A DNA stretch of 64,000 nucleotides from Hemerocallis citrina (Eukaryota; Streptophyta; Magnoliopsida; Asparagales; Asphodelaceae), in assembly GCA_017893485.1 (NCBI GenBank), contig CM030366.1, positions 184,805,947 through 184,869,946 on the forward strand, given 5' to 3'. Shown here piece by piece: positions 1-11,483 of the stretch. The position numbers and the translations under genes are program-made. The notes below the pieces were generated by a model, which did no database searches, was not told the DNA's origin, and saw only the letters and a list, made by a program, of their open reading frames with translations. Within the stretch, counting starts at the first letter, position 1. Each line of letters starts with the position of its first letter.

Positions 1-1263
1 TTCGCCTTGATCGACTCAGGATCCATACCTGCAAAAAGATCCAGTAAGGACAATGAGCACAGAGGAACAACGAAGACAAAAAGAAAGAAACAACTACATA
101 CGTAGATCGGCCGGGCTCAGTCCGGCATTCACCAAGTGGCCCTCGGTCACCTTCGCCCAGTCGATGCTATATGACAAACGGAGGCGCTCAACAAACCCCC
201 GCTCCTCGGCGGTCAGGTCCCTCGGCTTCGGCGTTTTATAGCTCGGCTTAGAGTGGTTCCACCGAGTGGGGATGTCCCAAGATTCCTCACTCCGAATCAC
301 CAGATACTTCTTCTTCCACTCCTTGATGGAGTCCGGATGACCGTGGACAACTTTCCCATTGCCCCGGGGCAAAATGTAGTAGATACCCTCAGCCGACGAG
401 CCGATCATCATCATCGCTCGGAAGACATTCAGCCGTAGAGGTACCCTCTGCTCCTCGCACAGCAACACGAAGCAGACTATCTGCTTCCAAGAATTGGGTC
501 CGTACTGCATCGGCGCCAAGGTCGCCCAATTCAACACCTCACGGACGAAAGGGTGAACAGGCAGCCTCAGACCGGAGATAAAGGCATCCACGGGGAAGAC
601 GCAATACCGATCCGGCAGAGGGTCGGTCGGTCGAAGAGTGGAGCTCGGCAACATGAGCTCATAGCTGGACCCTATATGGTATGCCAACCGCAAAGCCTCC
701 AAATTACCTGCCTCCAGAATGGTCGAAAGTGCGTCCATTATCACCCTCTTCCGGCTCGGCGACGACGGTTGGACCCCACACGCCTCCTTGTCAGAAAGAT
801 CGTCGGGGTACCAACGGAATGGCTTAGGCTGTACAGATGACCCTGTCCTCAAGTTAACAGGCGCCTGACTCGAGCCCCCTATCCTCGACCCCTTCTTCTT
901 TGAAGCCCTCTTTTTCTTCTTGGTCCGTTCCGGGGAGGGGGTAGATAATCGCCCCAGACCTGTCGGCATGGAGCTCGAACCCACGCCCTGACCTCCTACC
1001 TGGGCCCCTTCGACTCCCCCCTCCTCTCCAGAAACCAGCCCTAGAATCTGAACTTCAGCGGAACTACCGTTCCCCTTCTCAGAATCACTACTCTCCACAA
1101 CAAAAAACCTTCGAGACCGCAGCGGCTTCACATCATTCACTGGCTGATCGTCGCCTACAGACCCCCCCTCGAGATCAGACTCCTCCCACGAAGTCGGTCT
1201 GGAGGCAGGTTTTGCGTTCCCCCCAGACGTCGACGCCGACGAGCCAGACTGAGCCCTATCCAT
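1..1263 (-). CDS. Antisense retrotransposon ORF (Transposase_28, putative gypsy-type), exons 1-2 (partial)
   Basis: Exon 1 runs from ATG at 1263 to about 102 (388 codons). A GTATGT donor begins at 101, a TTTTTGCAG acceptor ends at 29, and exon 2 (28-1) continues in phase as MDPESIKA. Reading through the donor gives a stop at once, which supports splicing. The protein starts MDRAQS, has a Ser/Glu/Asp-rich low-complexity N-terminus, a basic KKKKRASKKK patch, and a conserved C-terminal half with RLPVHPFVREVLNWA and GPNSWKQIVCFVLLCEE. That half resembles the Pfam family called putative gypsy-type transposon (PF04195). Function is unknown. It runs opposite to its host element, and a TATA-like TATAAAT lies upstream on the minus strand near 1405-1412. 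A homologous ORF with the same intron lies at 34768-36710. Confidence 0.75.
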
Positions 1264-1609
1264 CTGTGCCTAAACTAAAACAAACTTACCAACAAACCGG
1301 GGGTCGCTTCGGAAGAACGAGCCCGGTACAGCGAACGGTAGGGACGAAGACTGAGGTATTGGGAGATTTTTTAGAAAAAGAAAGAGGCGAATAAGAAGGG
1401 AACATTTATAGAGGGGAGAAACGACTCCTCGATTTCTGCAAACACTGTTCACCGATTGACGTGTAGCGGGTGCCTGGAAAACCACGCCACGTCCTCGAAA
1501 CGTGGGCCGCTGACGTCATCCAGTGCCAGGCTGGCAACCAGACACAGGGGTCGGGCCGGATAAAGTACTCGGCGGAAAAATTTTCTCTTTAAAAAGATTT
1601 AAGGCTACA

Positions 1610-1850
1610 GGGCTCGGTCGGCTCCCCTCTCACCTGCGAACAACTTGGGGCTTACAGCCTCGGCAGCCGAAAACCCCAAATCGTTCCCGGGTGGCAGGAA
1701 AGCCACCACCGCCTGCGCCCTGGGTTCCAGAGATCGGTCGGCTCCTCTCTCACCCTCGAACAACTCGGGGCTTAAGGCCTCGTCGGCCAAAACCCCGAAT
1801 TGTTCGCGGGTGGGAGGAAAGCCACCATCACCTAGAACCCTAACAAAAAG
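1610..1850. repeat. Two-copy tandem repeat, unit about 118 bp, in the copy A untranslated region
   Basis: Two adjacent GC-rich units each contain a GGTCGGCTCC box, a CTCACC...GAACAACT(C/T)GGGGCTTA box and a GGAAAGCCACCA box. A single related unit appears at about 34270-34390 in the outer Tat-like element. The rest of 1264-2290 has no supportable gene: long frames on either strand there follow the repeat and lack recognisable protein features. Confidence 0.6.
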
Positions 1851-2309
1851 AAGATCGACCCGCATATCCGATGCTCTTCACCCCCAGATCCAGGACACGG
1901 TGGATACCCCTCCCGTCCTGATCTTTCCCGGGCCAGACAACCGTATAGGGGTCGTCTGACCCGAAAAAGGATCCGGACAGCAGAGTCGCCACCGATTCGA
2001 GGCCCATTGGCGCTACAAAGTTTATCAGAAGAGAGACGCCCGCCGAAGCAGACACCTCAGGTGGCCATTGAACCACCCTTGCTGTAATCAAACCCGCTAG
2101 GGGGGGGAGAGGTATTTATAGCCTCCCCCAAGGACCAGCCTTTATGACATTGGGAAAACCAGTCGACGGAAGCCCATGCGCCACCTGCGCTCAGAATGGC
2201 GGCGTCATTTAATGCCCCTAGAAAAATGGAAAATCACATGGATCCCGGAAACACCATCAAGACTCCGCTAAGGCGACAGGCCACGCGGCTCAAACCTTCT
2301 TCTCAGGAG

Positions 2310-3040
2310 GATAACAACGACTCGCCATCACCCTTGCCGACACATAATCCCTCGTCATCTCGAGGTTCGGTCGAGTACCAGGGCCTTCTTCCCAGGAAGA
2401 ATCACCGGCTCGCCATCACCCTTGCCGACACGTAATCCCTCGTCTTCTCGAGGTTCGGTCGAGCACCAGGGTACTCTTCTCAGGAAGAAACAACGGCTCG
2501 CCATCACCCTTGCCGACACATAATTCCTCGTCATCTCGAGGTTCGGTCGAGCACCAGGGCCTTCTTCTCATGAAGAATCACCGGCTCGCCATCACCCTTG
2601 CCGACACGTAATCCCTCGTCTTCTCGAGGTTCGGTCGAGCACCAGGGTACTCTTCTCAGGAAGAAACAACGGCTTGCCATCACCCTTGCCGACACATAAT
2701 CCCTCGTCATCTCGAGGTTCGGTCGAGCACCAAGGCCTTCTTCTCAGGAAGAATCACCGGCTCGCCATCACCCTTGCCGACACATAATCCCTCGTCTTCT
2801 CGAGGTTCGGTCGAGCACCAGGGTACTCTTCTCAGGAAGAAACAACGGCTCGCCATCACCCTTGCCGACACATAATCCCTCGTCTTCTCGAGGTTCGGTC
2901 GAGCACCAGGGCCTTCTTCTCAGGAAGAAACAATGTCTCGCATCACCCTTGTCGACACGTAATCCCTCGTCATCTCGAGGTTGGGTCGGGCACCAGGATA
3001 CTCTCCTCCGGAAGATTCAACGATTTGCCATCCCATTTCC
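2310..3040. repeat. Tandem repeat, unit about 87 bp in two alternating variants
   Basis: About eight units, each with CTCGCCATCACCCTTGCCG and a TCGAGGTTCGGTCGA inverted box. Two variants alternate, one with GTCATCTCGAGG...GGGCCTTC and the other with GTCTTCTCGAGG...GGGTACTC, giving a dimer of about 174 bp. The array lies just upstream of the polypurine tract and LTR. The inverse-orientation counterpart is at 32440-33345. Frames through the array are by-products of the repeat. Confidence 0.85.
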
Positions 3041-3099
3041 ACGACCATGAACACTCCTTCCCGGCTAGCTCCCGCACCCCCGCAGGAGTGGGGGGCTTG

Positions 3100-3894
3100 T
3101 GTGGTAGGGTAAAAATGGCCTGGAGGCCCAACCAGGGCCCAATACAATTCTCACTCAAGAAAGGTAAAAATAGCAATTTAGTCCGGCTTCGAACCATCAC
3201 AGGGTCGGCGCCGAACCTCAAGTGCACCCCCACAGAACTGGCCTCCTCGTATCCGACGAGCCTCAGTGGTCCTCGCTCTCCGATCCGTGACAGCCCCACG
3301 GGCCGTCCCCCCTCTCTGGCGAAGCAGGGAGATGACCTGGCACAGCCTAGGCCCTCCGATTCTCCCAAAAGCACAGAAGACCCACGATCAGCCATGTCAG
3401 CTCCAAATACCACCCAGGGTTTTGCCACGTCAGCCCTATACCACTCTCGGTATGGCCACGTCTGCCCTAAACTCCCTGGGCCCTCTGCCACGTCAGGCCC
3501 ATGGGCTTTCGGGTCCAGACCCGGCCCCCAAGAAGATCCAAACCCGGTTGGAATTCTCTATAAATACTAGACCCTCACCCACCTTTTCAGGTAATCAATC
3601 TTTTGCCACTTAAATTCACCTAGTTATTGCTACTCTCTCACAGAGACTGACTAGATCGTCGGAGGGTCCGCCACCGGGACAAACCCCGGTGTTTCAGGAC
3701 CGTCTGCTGGTACACAAGACCTCGGATCCGAATCCTCTGATCTGAGCCCAGATCTCCGAAACACCCCGAGGTCGCCACAGGTTCCGCCCGGTCAGCCGAG
3801 GGTCGTCAGACGAGCAGCTTTCTCCTTTAAATACAAATTGAGTCCGAACTCACACCTGGTGCATCCACACGTCTCCCAGAAATAAACCGCATCA
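3100..3894 (+). repeat. 3' LTR of Tat-like copy A (795 bp)
   Basis: It starts TGTGGTAGGG directly after a purine tract and ends CCGCATCA. A TATAAATA promoter-type box lies at about 3559-3567 and the conserved GGTAATCAATCTTTTGCCA segment at about 3590. The GTCGGAGGGTCCGCCACCGG block is shared with LTRs at 31841-32386, 40525-41318 and 49782 onward. No TSD can be checked because the 5' end is outside the window. Confidence 0.85.
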
Positions 3895-4668
3895 CCGACC
3901 TACCCCAGCTGTTGGATCGTTTCAAAAATTGCACCAGAATATGATGAGCGGCTCAGATCACGCCACGTTCACAAAACGACAAGATAGCGTTTTCTCGTGA
4001 TCCGAACCCCATCCTCGTGATTCGTGCCATGATGAACGCTCCAGATCTTGCCACGTAGCTCGGCAACTCGCTACGTGCCGAGCCACCGAGCTACCGAGGA
4101 CGACTGGCCGAGCTACCGAGGTACCGACCTTCGCAAGCGGAGGAATACGCTGCCGAGCTACTTCGGCCGTCCGATCCTCCAGAAGTTCACGCCCAACGCT
4201 GATGAACGGACTAGATCATGCCACGTCATAAATCGGTTTAAAAAATTAATTTTTATTTATTAAAATCGAATTATTTATCTAAAAATTGCGAAAAAATGAT
4301 TAAAAATTCAGAAAAATTAATTAAATATTCTAAAAAATAATTATAAATTCAGAAAAATATTTTTGAGTCCCTGGGTAAATAATTATTGCTTAGAATAGTT
4401 AATTAAGACCCCCGAACAACAAATCACCACTTCGCAAAATTAAATAAATGGTCCGAAAAATAGATAAAAATAAAGAAAAATCAACAGAAGTCCAGGAGAG
4501 CTCAAGAACAACCTTGAGCATGCAACTAGCTTCAGAAATTACCATAATACCTCATACAAAGATTCGATACCCTCCGTTTGGACTCCGATACAACTCCGAA
4601 AGCTATTAAAACAATAAAACTACTCCTCAAAGGCTGACCAAACTCAGTCTTCGGAAGTGGGGGGCTCG
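3895..4668. other. AT-rich stretch without recognised genes
   Basis: After the copy A LTR the sequence first shows a GC-rich piece with repeated GCCGAGCTACCGAG-type words (about 4060-4200), then AT-rich DNA. No convincing ORF is seen. A purine tract with GTGGGGGGCTCG just before 4669 suggests that this stretch is the 3' untranslated end of another Tat-type element whose LTR follows. Confidence 0.4.
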
Positions 4669-5231
4669 TGATATGGCTAAAAATAGGGTTAAATCGGAAC
4701 TGTCCAAATCGGGCACGAATCTTAAAACTTAGGGGTAAAATAGTAATTTCACCTGCAAGCGGGTCCAGGATGGGTTCTGGGTCTTTTCTACAAAAGCCCA
4801 ATAACCCACAAACGGATCCGCCTCAACTGGGTGTGGGTCCTAACCCGCAAGAAACCCAGTCCAACTGGATAGAATTAGGGTTTCTAATTGTATTTGATCA
4901 ACGACCCTGATTCACTCTATCATTTCACTGGGAATTAGGGATTTCATTTCTAAACTGGTCCCAAAGGCAGCTATAAATACCCCCCATCCACCACCATTAA
5001 GAGGTAATCAATCTTTTGCCAATAAAATCTCATTCATAATCTTTCTGATTACTGACTTGAGCGTCGGAGGGTGCGTCGCCGGGATCAATCCGGTGTTTCG
5101 CACTTTTTGCAGGTGAACGGCGGGAGTTAACGGTCAAACTTCGGCGGAAAGGTTTCAGGTTTGGCTATTCGGTTTCCCTAAGAATCCACAAATTCTATCT
5201 GTTTGCCCCCACACCAGATTTAGCGGTAACA
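4669..5231 (+). repeat. LTR remnant of a second Tat-type element
   Basis: It begins TGATATGGCTAAAAATAGGG after a polypurine tract. It carries a TATAAATA box near 4973, the family segment GGTAATCAATCTTTTGCCA near 5006 and a GTCGGAGGGTGCGTCGCCGG block near 5062. The sequence is clearly diverged from the LTR at 3100-3894. The right end, at about 5231 (TAACA), is a guess from the TG..CA rule and no TSD was identified. It could be a solo LTR or the 3' LTR of a lost element. Confidence 0.55.
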
Positions 5232-5270
5232 ACTGTATTCAATAAAACGATAACAGCTGTTTTAGGTTTT

Positions 5271-5737
5271 CTAGACCCAATTTGTTGGTTCTCCCAATTT
5301 TCCTTCAAATGTTTCAGTCGTAATAGGCCGACTATCAGTATCTTCAAAGAAATCATCAAGAATCCAGTTTGTGGATCTCATTGGTATATTTGCATCATGA
5401 TCTTCCATCAGTTTTTTACCATCTAGCATATTTGACTCTGCAAATTGACAGAAGCATTGTATTGATCTACCATATATTTTGGTACATGACAGATACATAT
5501 AGCAAGTATTGTCTGGATACTTAGTAGAATTGTTAGGTAGATTTTGATTCTTCTCAAATATGAGAGTGAACCTCTTCGGTGGTTCTTGAACTTTGCACTA
5601 TTTGAACCTGTATAACCTCCTCTATTTGAATAATTATTATGTCCACATCTACTGGAGAAATTATTGTACTCACCTCTTCTAGAGGAATTATTTCGTCCAC
5701 GTCCTCTACCTGTCTCTGTTTTTAGCCAAGTTTGCAT
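5271..5737 (-). pseudogene. Possible copia-type gag/protease remnant
   Basis: Two minus-strand frames together resemble the end of a copia Gag. First come Gly/Arg/Asn-rich words (GRGRGRNN, SNRGGYTG). A degraded zinc-knuckle-like CHVPKYMVDQYN follows, then TNWILD in the other frame, at the place where copia proteases have a WxLDSGA motif. Cysteines and the DSG triad are damaged, and at least one frameshift separates the parts. Identification rests on motif order only, so confidence is low. Confidence 0.35.
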
Positions 5738-5899
5738 TTGCTTCAGGAATTGTCATAGACCCGTTTGGTCTTGAATTATGATTCTTAATTAATTTTTTTA
5801 ATTTTGTTTTACAACAAGGAGACAAGTTATAAGTTTAGAATACTGGAAAATCATCGCTCTTGATACTGCTAGTGCAGGAGCACATTCGAGAATTGAAAT

Positions 5900-7540
5900 A
5901 TAGAAAGAGTTCTTTCTAACATTTTTTCATGAGTAATTGTATCGCCACACAATCTCAAACAGAAAACAATATTAAATAGAGCAGAGTTGCAACAAATCTC
6001 AAGGCCTAAAGTACACCTACTGCTTCTGCATGACTTATCGCATAGCCATAGAATGAACCTTTGCATTACCATTCCTGCATATAAAAGCCCAGTATGCTTT
6101 TAATCCCCTACATGCTGCATCAACAATGAGGCAGTAAATGTGCATTAGGAAAAGGATACCAAGAAAAGGCCATAGAAATGTAGGTGCCATTTGGATGGAA
6201 GCTGTATGTGGAGTGGGATTGTTCTTGGTGTTGAGGGGGCTGGCAAGGAGGTATCCTGGAGAGGGCATAGGCAGCAGTAACTGTTCGTTCTACATATAAA
6301 GAAGCACAGCGAAACACAATTGCATCTCGATTTCCAGAACTGTGAGCAAATATTGATGTACTTGCAGCTTGAGCTTGTGCCTTGTCTACTATCTTGATTA
6401 AGAAACCATAAATAAACTTCTGAAATATTAGTCAGCAATGTCGATGGAGGCTCAAGGCTTGCAAACACATAGCAGTCTTGCGCAAATATGCAATGGAGCA
6501 GAAGATGTATTGCATCTTCTGGAGCTTGATAGCATATTGTGCAAAACATATCACAGTTAAAGAGCTGATGTCGTTTACTGTTGGTAAAAAGAGCATTTGA
6601 CATGGTTCACCACATGAAATTCTTGACAGGAGTAGGCCGGCCCTGAGCTCATGGGAGCCCAGGCGAATTCCAGAAATGGGGCCCCAGAGGTGTGAGGGAG
6701 AGTCAGTGGCAAGAATTAGGTTTTTTTGTGTGCTAAATTTTCCACAGAGACGTGAACGAGAAAGAGGGAACCGAGACAGAGAGAAGAGAAGGGGGCCTAC
6801 ATTATTATTGTTATTATTTAATTGTGTTTATTTTAACCGTGTTATGACCTATTAGGACAATGGACAATGCTAGTTTTTTTTACTCTTTTATGTTGGTTAC
6901 AAACATTTACGTTGATATATTAAATATGTTCCGTCACTACATTTTTGAAAAAAACCCAATATATATAGGCAAAAAGTAAATAAAATTTGGGGTCTCCTAA
7001 AAATGGCCAAAAATCGGGAGCTCGGGGCAGCCGCTTCTCTCGCTTGTCCATTAGGGCTGGACCGAGGAGTGAGATATTGCTTTGCCCACAAAGATAAATA
7101 CTGAGAATTGGTTGCGATATATGCATGTGGGGATCTGCATCAGCGAAGAGTACGTTGTAACAACTCTTTATACTGAAGCATCCATTCTCATTAGCCTTCC
7201 AAACTGGTGAATCAGTACCAAGTAGAACCAAATAATCAATAGGAGTGTCGCATATGGCATTAGCAGTAACACTACAAACAGAGAAAGAATTAGATTAGCA
7301 TTCCATTCTCTGTTATTAATGCACAAAAGTTGACACTTTGAAAATAGAGGCACATGCAGAAACCATCCAAAGAGTAGACACATCGATTGGAGAAAATAAG
7401 AACATTGGCACCTATTGCTGCTAATTTTCGGTGGATATTGTGAGTTGCTTTTATGGAAAACAATAAAAGACCAAATCTTTGCTTTTTTGTTGACCGCCGT
7501 AAATTGTTCTTGACTATAAAATCTGCCTGCGGGGACAATT
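5900..7540 (-). pseudogene. LINE-type reverse transcriptase C-terminal (zf-RVT / RNase H) remnant
   Basis: Minus-strand fragments resemble the zinc-binding domain that follows the reverse transcriptase in plant LINEs. DSPVWKANENGCFSIKSCYN lies at about 7210-7150, and CDMFCTICYQAPEDAIHLLLHC, with Cys and His spaced as in zf-RVT domains, at about 6550-6480. A Trp/Cys-rich stretch further on could be an RNase H remnant. Several stops and frame changes show it is dead. The two zf-RVT halves are separated by an unrelated insertion (6635-7063). It could instead be a solitary RVT-zinc-binding gene copy. Confidence 0.5.
6635..7063. mobile_element. Non-autonomous hAT-like insertion in the LINE remnant
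   Basis: The segment begins GGCCGGCCCTGAG and its reverse complement begins GGTCCAGCCCTAA, an imperfect terminal inverted repeat of a type common in plant hAT elements. The flanking 8-mers CAGGAGTA and GAGGAGTG agree at six of eight positions, as expected for an old 8-bp target duplication. Removing the segment brings the two LINE zf-RVT pieces together. It encodes no transposase. Confidence 0.45.
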
Positions 7541-7829
7541 GTGATCTCTCTGATTCACCTGAAATGTCACGCCCCTAGCCCGCTCAGCTCTGTACATGAC
7601 TACACGCATGCATGTGCGATGCACGTGTTTCTCCGCCCTCCTTTTGTTTTGGTTCTTGTGTGCAGCTGCAGTATAATAGACATTCCTGGTGCTATATAAG
7701 TCTGATTAGAACGTATGACCCATTGTTTCGAAGGGTACTTGAAGTTCTACAAATTCTTTTCAGAAGGTGGTTGATGAATTGTTCGACTTTCGGGTCAAAA
7801 TAGGCCAACAATGTCTTTGCCTCCACGGA

Positions 7830-8710
7830 GTTGAGAAGAGAAGCTCCGCCATCGGTGAGCTATGAAGACGATCTTCAGCGTCGGGGATCTACGAAGAGAA
7901 GCTTCGTCACGGATGAGCTACAAAAAGGAGTTTTACCCCCGGGGAGCTACGAAAAGGAGCTTCTCCATCAGGGGAGTTACAAAAGGGAGCTTCTCCATTG
8001 AGGGGCTACGAAGGAGCTTCGCCACCAGGAAGCCAAGAAGAGGAGCTTTGGCATTGGAGAGCTACGAAGAGTACCTTCACTTCCGGTAAGTTAAGAAGAG
8101 GAGTTTTGCCATCGAGGAGCTCAGAAGAGGAGCTTCACCACCGAAAAGGTTCGAAGAGGAGCTCCGCCCATGGGGAGCTACACAGATTAGCTTCGACATT
8201 GGGGAGCTACAAAGATGAGCCTCACTTTCGAGGAGCTTCGAAGAGGAGTTTTGGTACGAGGAGGCTACGAAGAGGAGTTTCGTCATCGGGGAGCTAAGGA
8301 AAGGAGCTTCACCACTGGGAAACTACGAAGAGGAGCTCCTTCCCCGGGAGCTACGAGGAGGAGTTCCGGCACCAAAGAGCTACAAAGAGGAGCCTCACTA
8401 TCGGGGAGGTTCAAAGAGAATCTTTAGCACGATGGAGCGATGAAGATGCACTGCGCCACCAAAGAACTAAAAAAAGGAGCTTTGACACCGGGATGCTATG
8501 AAGAGGAGCTCTGTCCCTGGGGAGCTACTAAGAGGAGCTTTAGCATCGGGGAGCTAAGAAGAGGAGCCTTCTCCCTAGGAGCTTCGGCACCAGAAAGCTA
8601 CGAAGAGGAGTTTCACCCTTGAAGAGGAGGTTCGCCATTGATGGACTAAGAAGATGTGCTTTTCCCCCAAGAAGCTTTAAAGAGGAGCTTCGCTCCCGAG
8701 AGGCTAAGCG
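7830..8710. repeat. Minisatellite, unit about 30 bp (GGAGCT/GAAGAGGAGC)
   Basis: Roughly 28 degenerate units pair a GGGGAGCTACGAAGAGGAGC core with a variable TT-C-x-CC-A-TC spacer. Because the unit is close to a multiple of three, several frames stay open on both strands, but the predicted peptides (RRGxxSxxSYEEE repeats) have no sign of a real gene. Such arrays sit in the 3' regions of Tat-type elements, and the surrounding decayed Tat pieces make that origin plausible. Confidence 0.75.
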
Positions 8711-8993
8711 CATGTACTGGAAGGTTGACAAGGATTTTCTAAGTATTTTTGTCTCGAATCTTGCTTTCTTTGCGTTGCCACCTACTGAGTTGAGTCAGGG
8801 AGTTTGAGAGAGCAACTCTAGGAAGTGGTTTGGACTCCGAGCTTGTGGCTTAGAAATTGTGAGCTTTGGAAGAAGCTCTAGGGAATAGCTGGACTTTGAA
8901 CGTGCACCATGCTATAGGGAAGAGCCGTTTGGACTGCGAGTTTATGGAGCACTTCTAGGGATGAGTTTGGACTCCGAGTTTGTTGCTTGGAGT

Positions 8994-10170
8994 TGTTGTT
9001 TAGATCGTTAAATTAATAAATAATCCGAACAAAAATTAAAACCTCGCAAGTATATGAATCGATCAACAGATAGCATAGTGAAAGGAAGGGTCGGTCCCAT
9101 GGAGACTGTAAGTAAATGACTGACTAATCAAATTCTAAGATGTCATTAACAAGTGAATAGTGGATTGACTCATGGTTTAATGATTGACTATGAAATAAGT
9201 AAAATTCACAAAAAATATAAAATAATACAAAAGAATGGTAAAAGAATGTTTAGGCATTCATATCCACCACTAACCTTCTTCCTAAACAACTGACATATGC
9301 CTGCAACAAGATAAATCAATGATGATGAAATTTGCCAACCTAAAGGGTTTGGTCTACCTCTTTAAGCTATGGATTTTCCTAAGCAATGAATTAGGGTTTG
9401 GTCTAACTCTAATCATTTTCATCCCTTAAGGGATCTAGCATGCTATCTACTAGGTTATTCCTTAAGTGAGCATGTGCACAATGAAAATAGACAATACATG
9501 AATCCTAGAACATGGAATCTATTCCGGTTATTCCTGATAATTAATTCTGAACGATGTATTATGTAGACCGTTCTTGTTACTTCTATGAACCCTAGACTCG
9601 ATCATCTAAATTGACTTATATAACAAAATTAATTGCAAAGTCTATCCTATGGTGATCAAGCATAAAATATACTCAACAAGATTAACAATAAAATATGAAT
9701 TTTTCACATCATCACATGAATATCTTGCAAACACACATAAATCAATGTTTAGATATCATGGATAGGGCTTAAACTAAGCCCTAACAATAGAGTTAGTTAC
9801 TCATGAAAATACAAGTATTTACAATGAATAATGGAAACATAAAAGAAAGAAACAAAGGAATTAAAAACTCTTGATGACAGCTTCTCCGTTTGATCCCTTT
9901 TTTGAAGTTCGATCGAAGCATCCAAGCATCCAATGTTTTTTTCCCTAGAATTCACTTCTGCCTTTATATATAACACCCAAGTAATCCCTAAAAAGATAAA
10001 CACAAATACAGCTAATTGGATCCGAAACCTGCAACCTAAAATATCACAGCATGCACATTGCGGTCGACTGCATTTTGGAAGTGGTTAATTGCAATTTCTC
10101 CTGTCCAAGCCGTTGCCAAGGTCAGTCGATTGCATTTTCTCCTGTTGCTGATTTTTGCACATGGCTTCAA
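8994..10170 (-). mobile_element. Putative solo LTR of an Athila-like element
   Basis: Read on the minus strand, the end near 9100-9000 (GGGACCGACCCTTCC...CTTGCGAGGTTTTAATTT) parallels the last 120 bp of the Athila-like LTRs at 21894-23562, which have GGGATCGACCCTTGC and CTTGCGAG(A/G)TTTTTAATTT. Near 10070-10130 it also has GTCGACTGC and CAGTCGATTG words like those LTRs. It is AT-rich and non-coding. The boundaries are uncertain and no TSD was found, so it could be an LTR fragment. Confidence 0.45.
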
Positions 10171-10624
10171 AAAAAAAAGATTTCCCCGGAGCTACAGAAC
10201 TCCATTCGTGACATATGACTACTTGTTTCGAAGAAGACTCGAAGACCGACATCTTTTCTTTAGAACAAAGTTTGTTATTCGTCCATATTCTAGTTCGAAA
10301 TAGCCTTTTTCTGACTCTGTGATGTTATTGCTGATGTTTTCATTTGATGTTGTTCATGCTTTCTTCTCTTCATCTTCTTCTTCAAGATTCTTATGCCTAT
10401 GTGTATCTTGTCCATGATTCCTAACAAAGTACTTAATAAGCTAGGATGGTCTCGGGATGGTTCTTTTGCAGTCATTGGTCTTTCTATCTGCAAAACAAAG
10501 AAACCATCATTAATTGTAATACTTTAGAGAGATTAACCACTAAACTTATGAAGTTTGCAGGGCCAAAATATAAACATTTAAGACCTAACAGTTGGAAAGT
10601 TAAGAAGTTTCAGGAGTAATTCAG

Positions 10625-11170
10625 GTGGTCGTTTCCAGCCCGAAATAGCATGTTTGCAAGTTGTCGGGACAATTTTGAGCCATATTGTGAACTTCAAATT
10701 TGTTTTTAAAGTTTTCAATGAGTTGCAGGAGCAATTCCGAATGGTGAGCTCTGCTTTGAGCTTACTTTCCTACAAGCTGCGAAAGCAATACTGAGCCAAG
10801 TGTTGGACTCTAAACTCGTTAGTACGATTTTAACTAGTTGCAAGAGCAATTTAGATGGCAAGTCCCACTTCGAGCTTGCTTATGCAAGCTGCTAAAGCAG
10901 CATTGAGCCAAGCGTTGGACTCCAAACTTGTTAGCAGAGTTTTAACTAGTTATTGCATGAGCAATTCCGAATGGCGAGCCCCGCTTATAGCTTGCTTATA
11001 TGCAAGCTGCTAAAACAGCATCGAGCCAAGCGTTGGACTCCAAACTTGTTAGCAAAGTTTTAACTAGTTCCAGGAGCAATTCCGATTGGCGAGCCTTACT
11101 CAGAGCTTGCTTATATGCAAGCTGCTAAAGCAACATCGAGCCAAGTGTTGGACTCCAAACTTGTTGTTTA
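10625..11170. repeat. Tandem repeat, unit about 105-125 bp, four to five copies
   Basis: Units contain GAGCAATTCCGAATGGCGAG, a palindromic GCTTGCTTATATGCAAGC box, GAGCCAAG(C/T)GTTGGACTCC and GTTTTAACTAGTT. Unit starts (GCAATTCCGA or relics) fall near 10731, 10846, 10971 and 11076. No coding potential is seen. It is probably another 3'-region array of a Tat-type element. Confidence 0.7.
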
Positions 11171-11483
11171 TAGGGTTATTGAGTGCTTAGGATAGCTCGA
11201 ATGAAGCTGGGTAATGAACTCACTGTCCTGGGTTGGGTTTTTGGTGTAGCTCGGAGAGGAGTTGAGCACCAAACTCATTTCTTGTACTTCCTTGAGGAGG
11301 GTAGCTGACCTCTTCAAGGGAGAGGCATCGAAGATACGACCGACCATCTACTAATGTGTAGGATCATTTTGAATATGACTCCTTCCACATGGATGTATCT
11401 TTCAGCTCTGACCTGATTCTACTTGTTTCTCGTGGCTATGTTGAGAGGATTCTCTTGTCGAGGAAGTTGACCAAGGGTTTCCT

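Larger units (their letters stand above)
1..3894 (+). mobile_element. Tat-lineage (Retand-like) Ty3/gypsy element, copy A, 3' part
   Basis: This is the 3' portion of an LTR retrotransposon cut by the window start. In order it shows an antisense ORF (1-1263), an untranslated segment, a tandem-repeat block (2310-3040), a polypurine tract ending in a G run at about 3086-3095, and a 795-bp LTR (3100-3894) starting TGTGG and ending CATCA. The layout and sequence match the better preserved element at 21678-41318 in opposite orientation. Antisense ORFs and 3' tandem repeats next to the LTR are known traits of Retand/Tat elements. Gag and pol, if present, lie outside the window. The lineage call is an inference from the relatives in this window. 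Confidence 0.85.

Noticed and set aside
2310..3040. Repeat array resembling a CRISPR at first sight
   Set aside because: Units are contiguous, with no unique spacers, and the genome is a plant; it is a retrotransposon tandem repeat.
7998..8807. Open frames of 60-99 codons in the minisatellite
   Set aside because: All are repeat-derived and overlap in several phases and on both strands.
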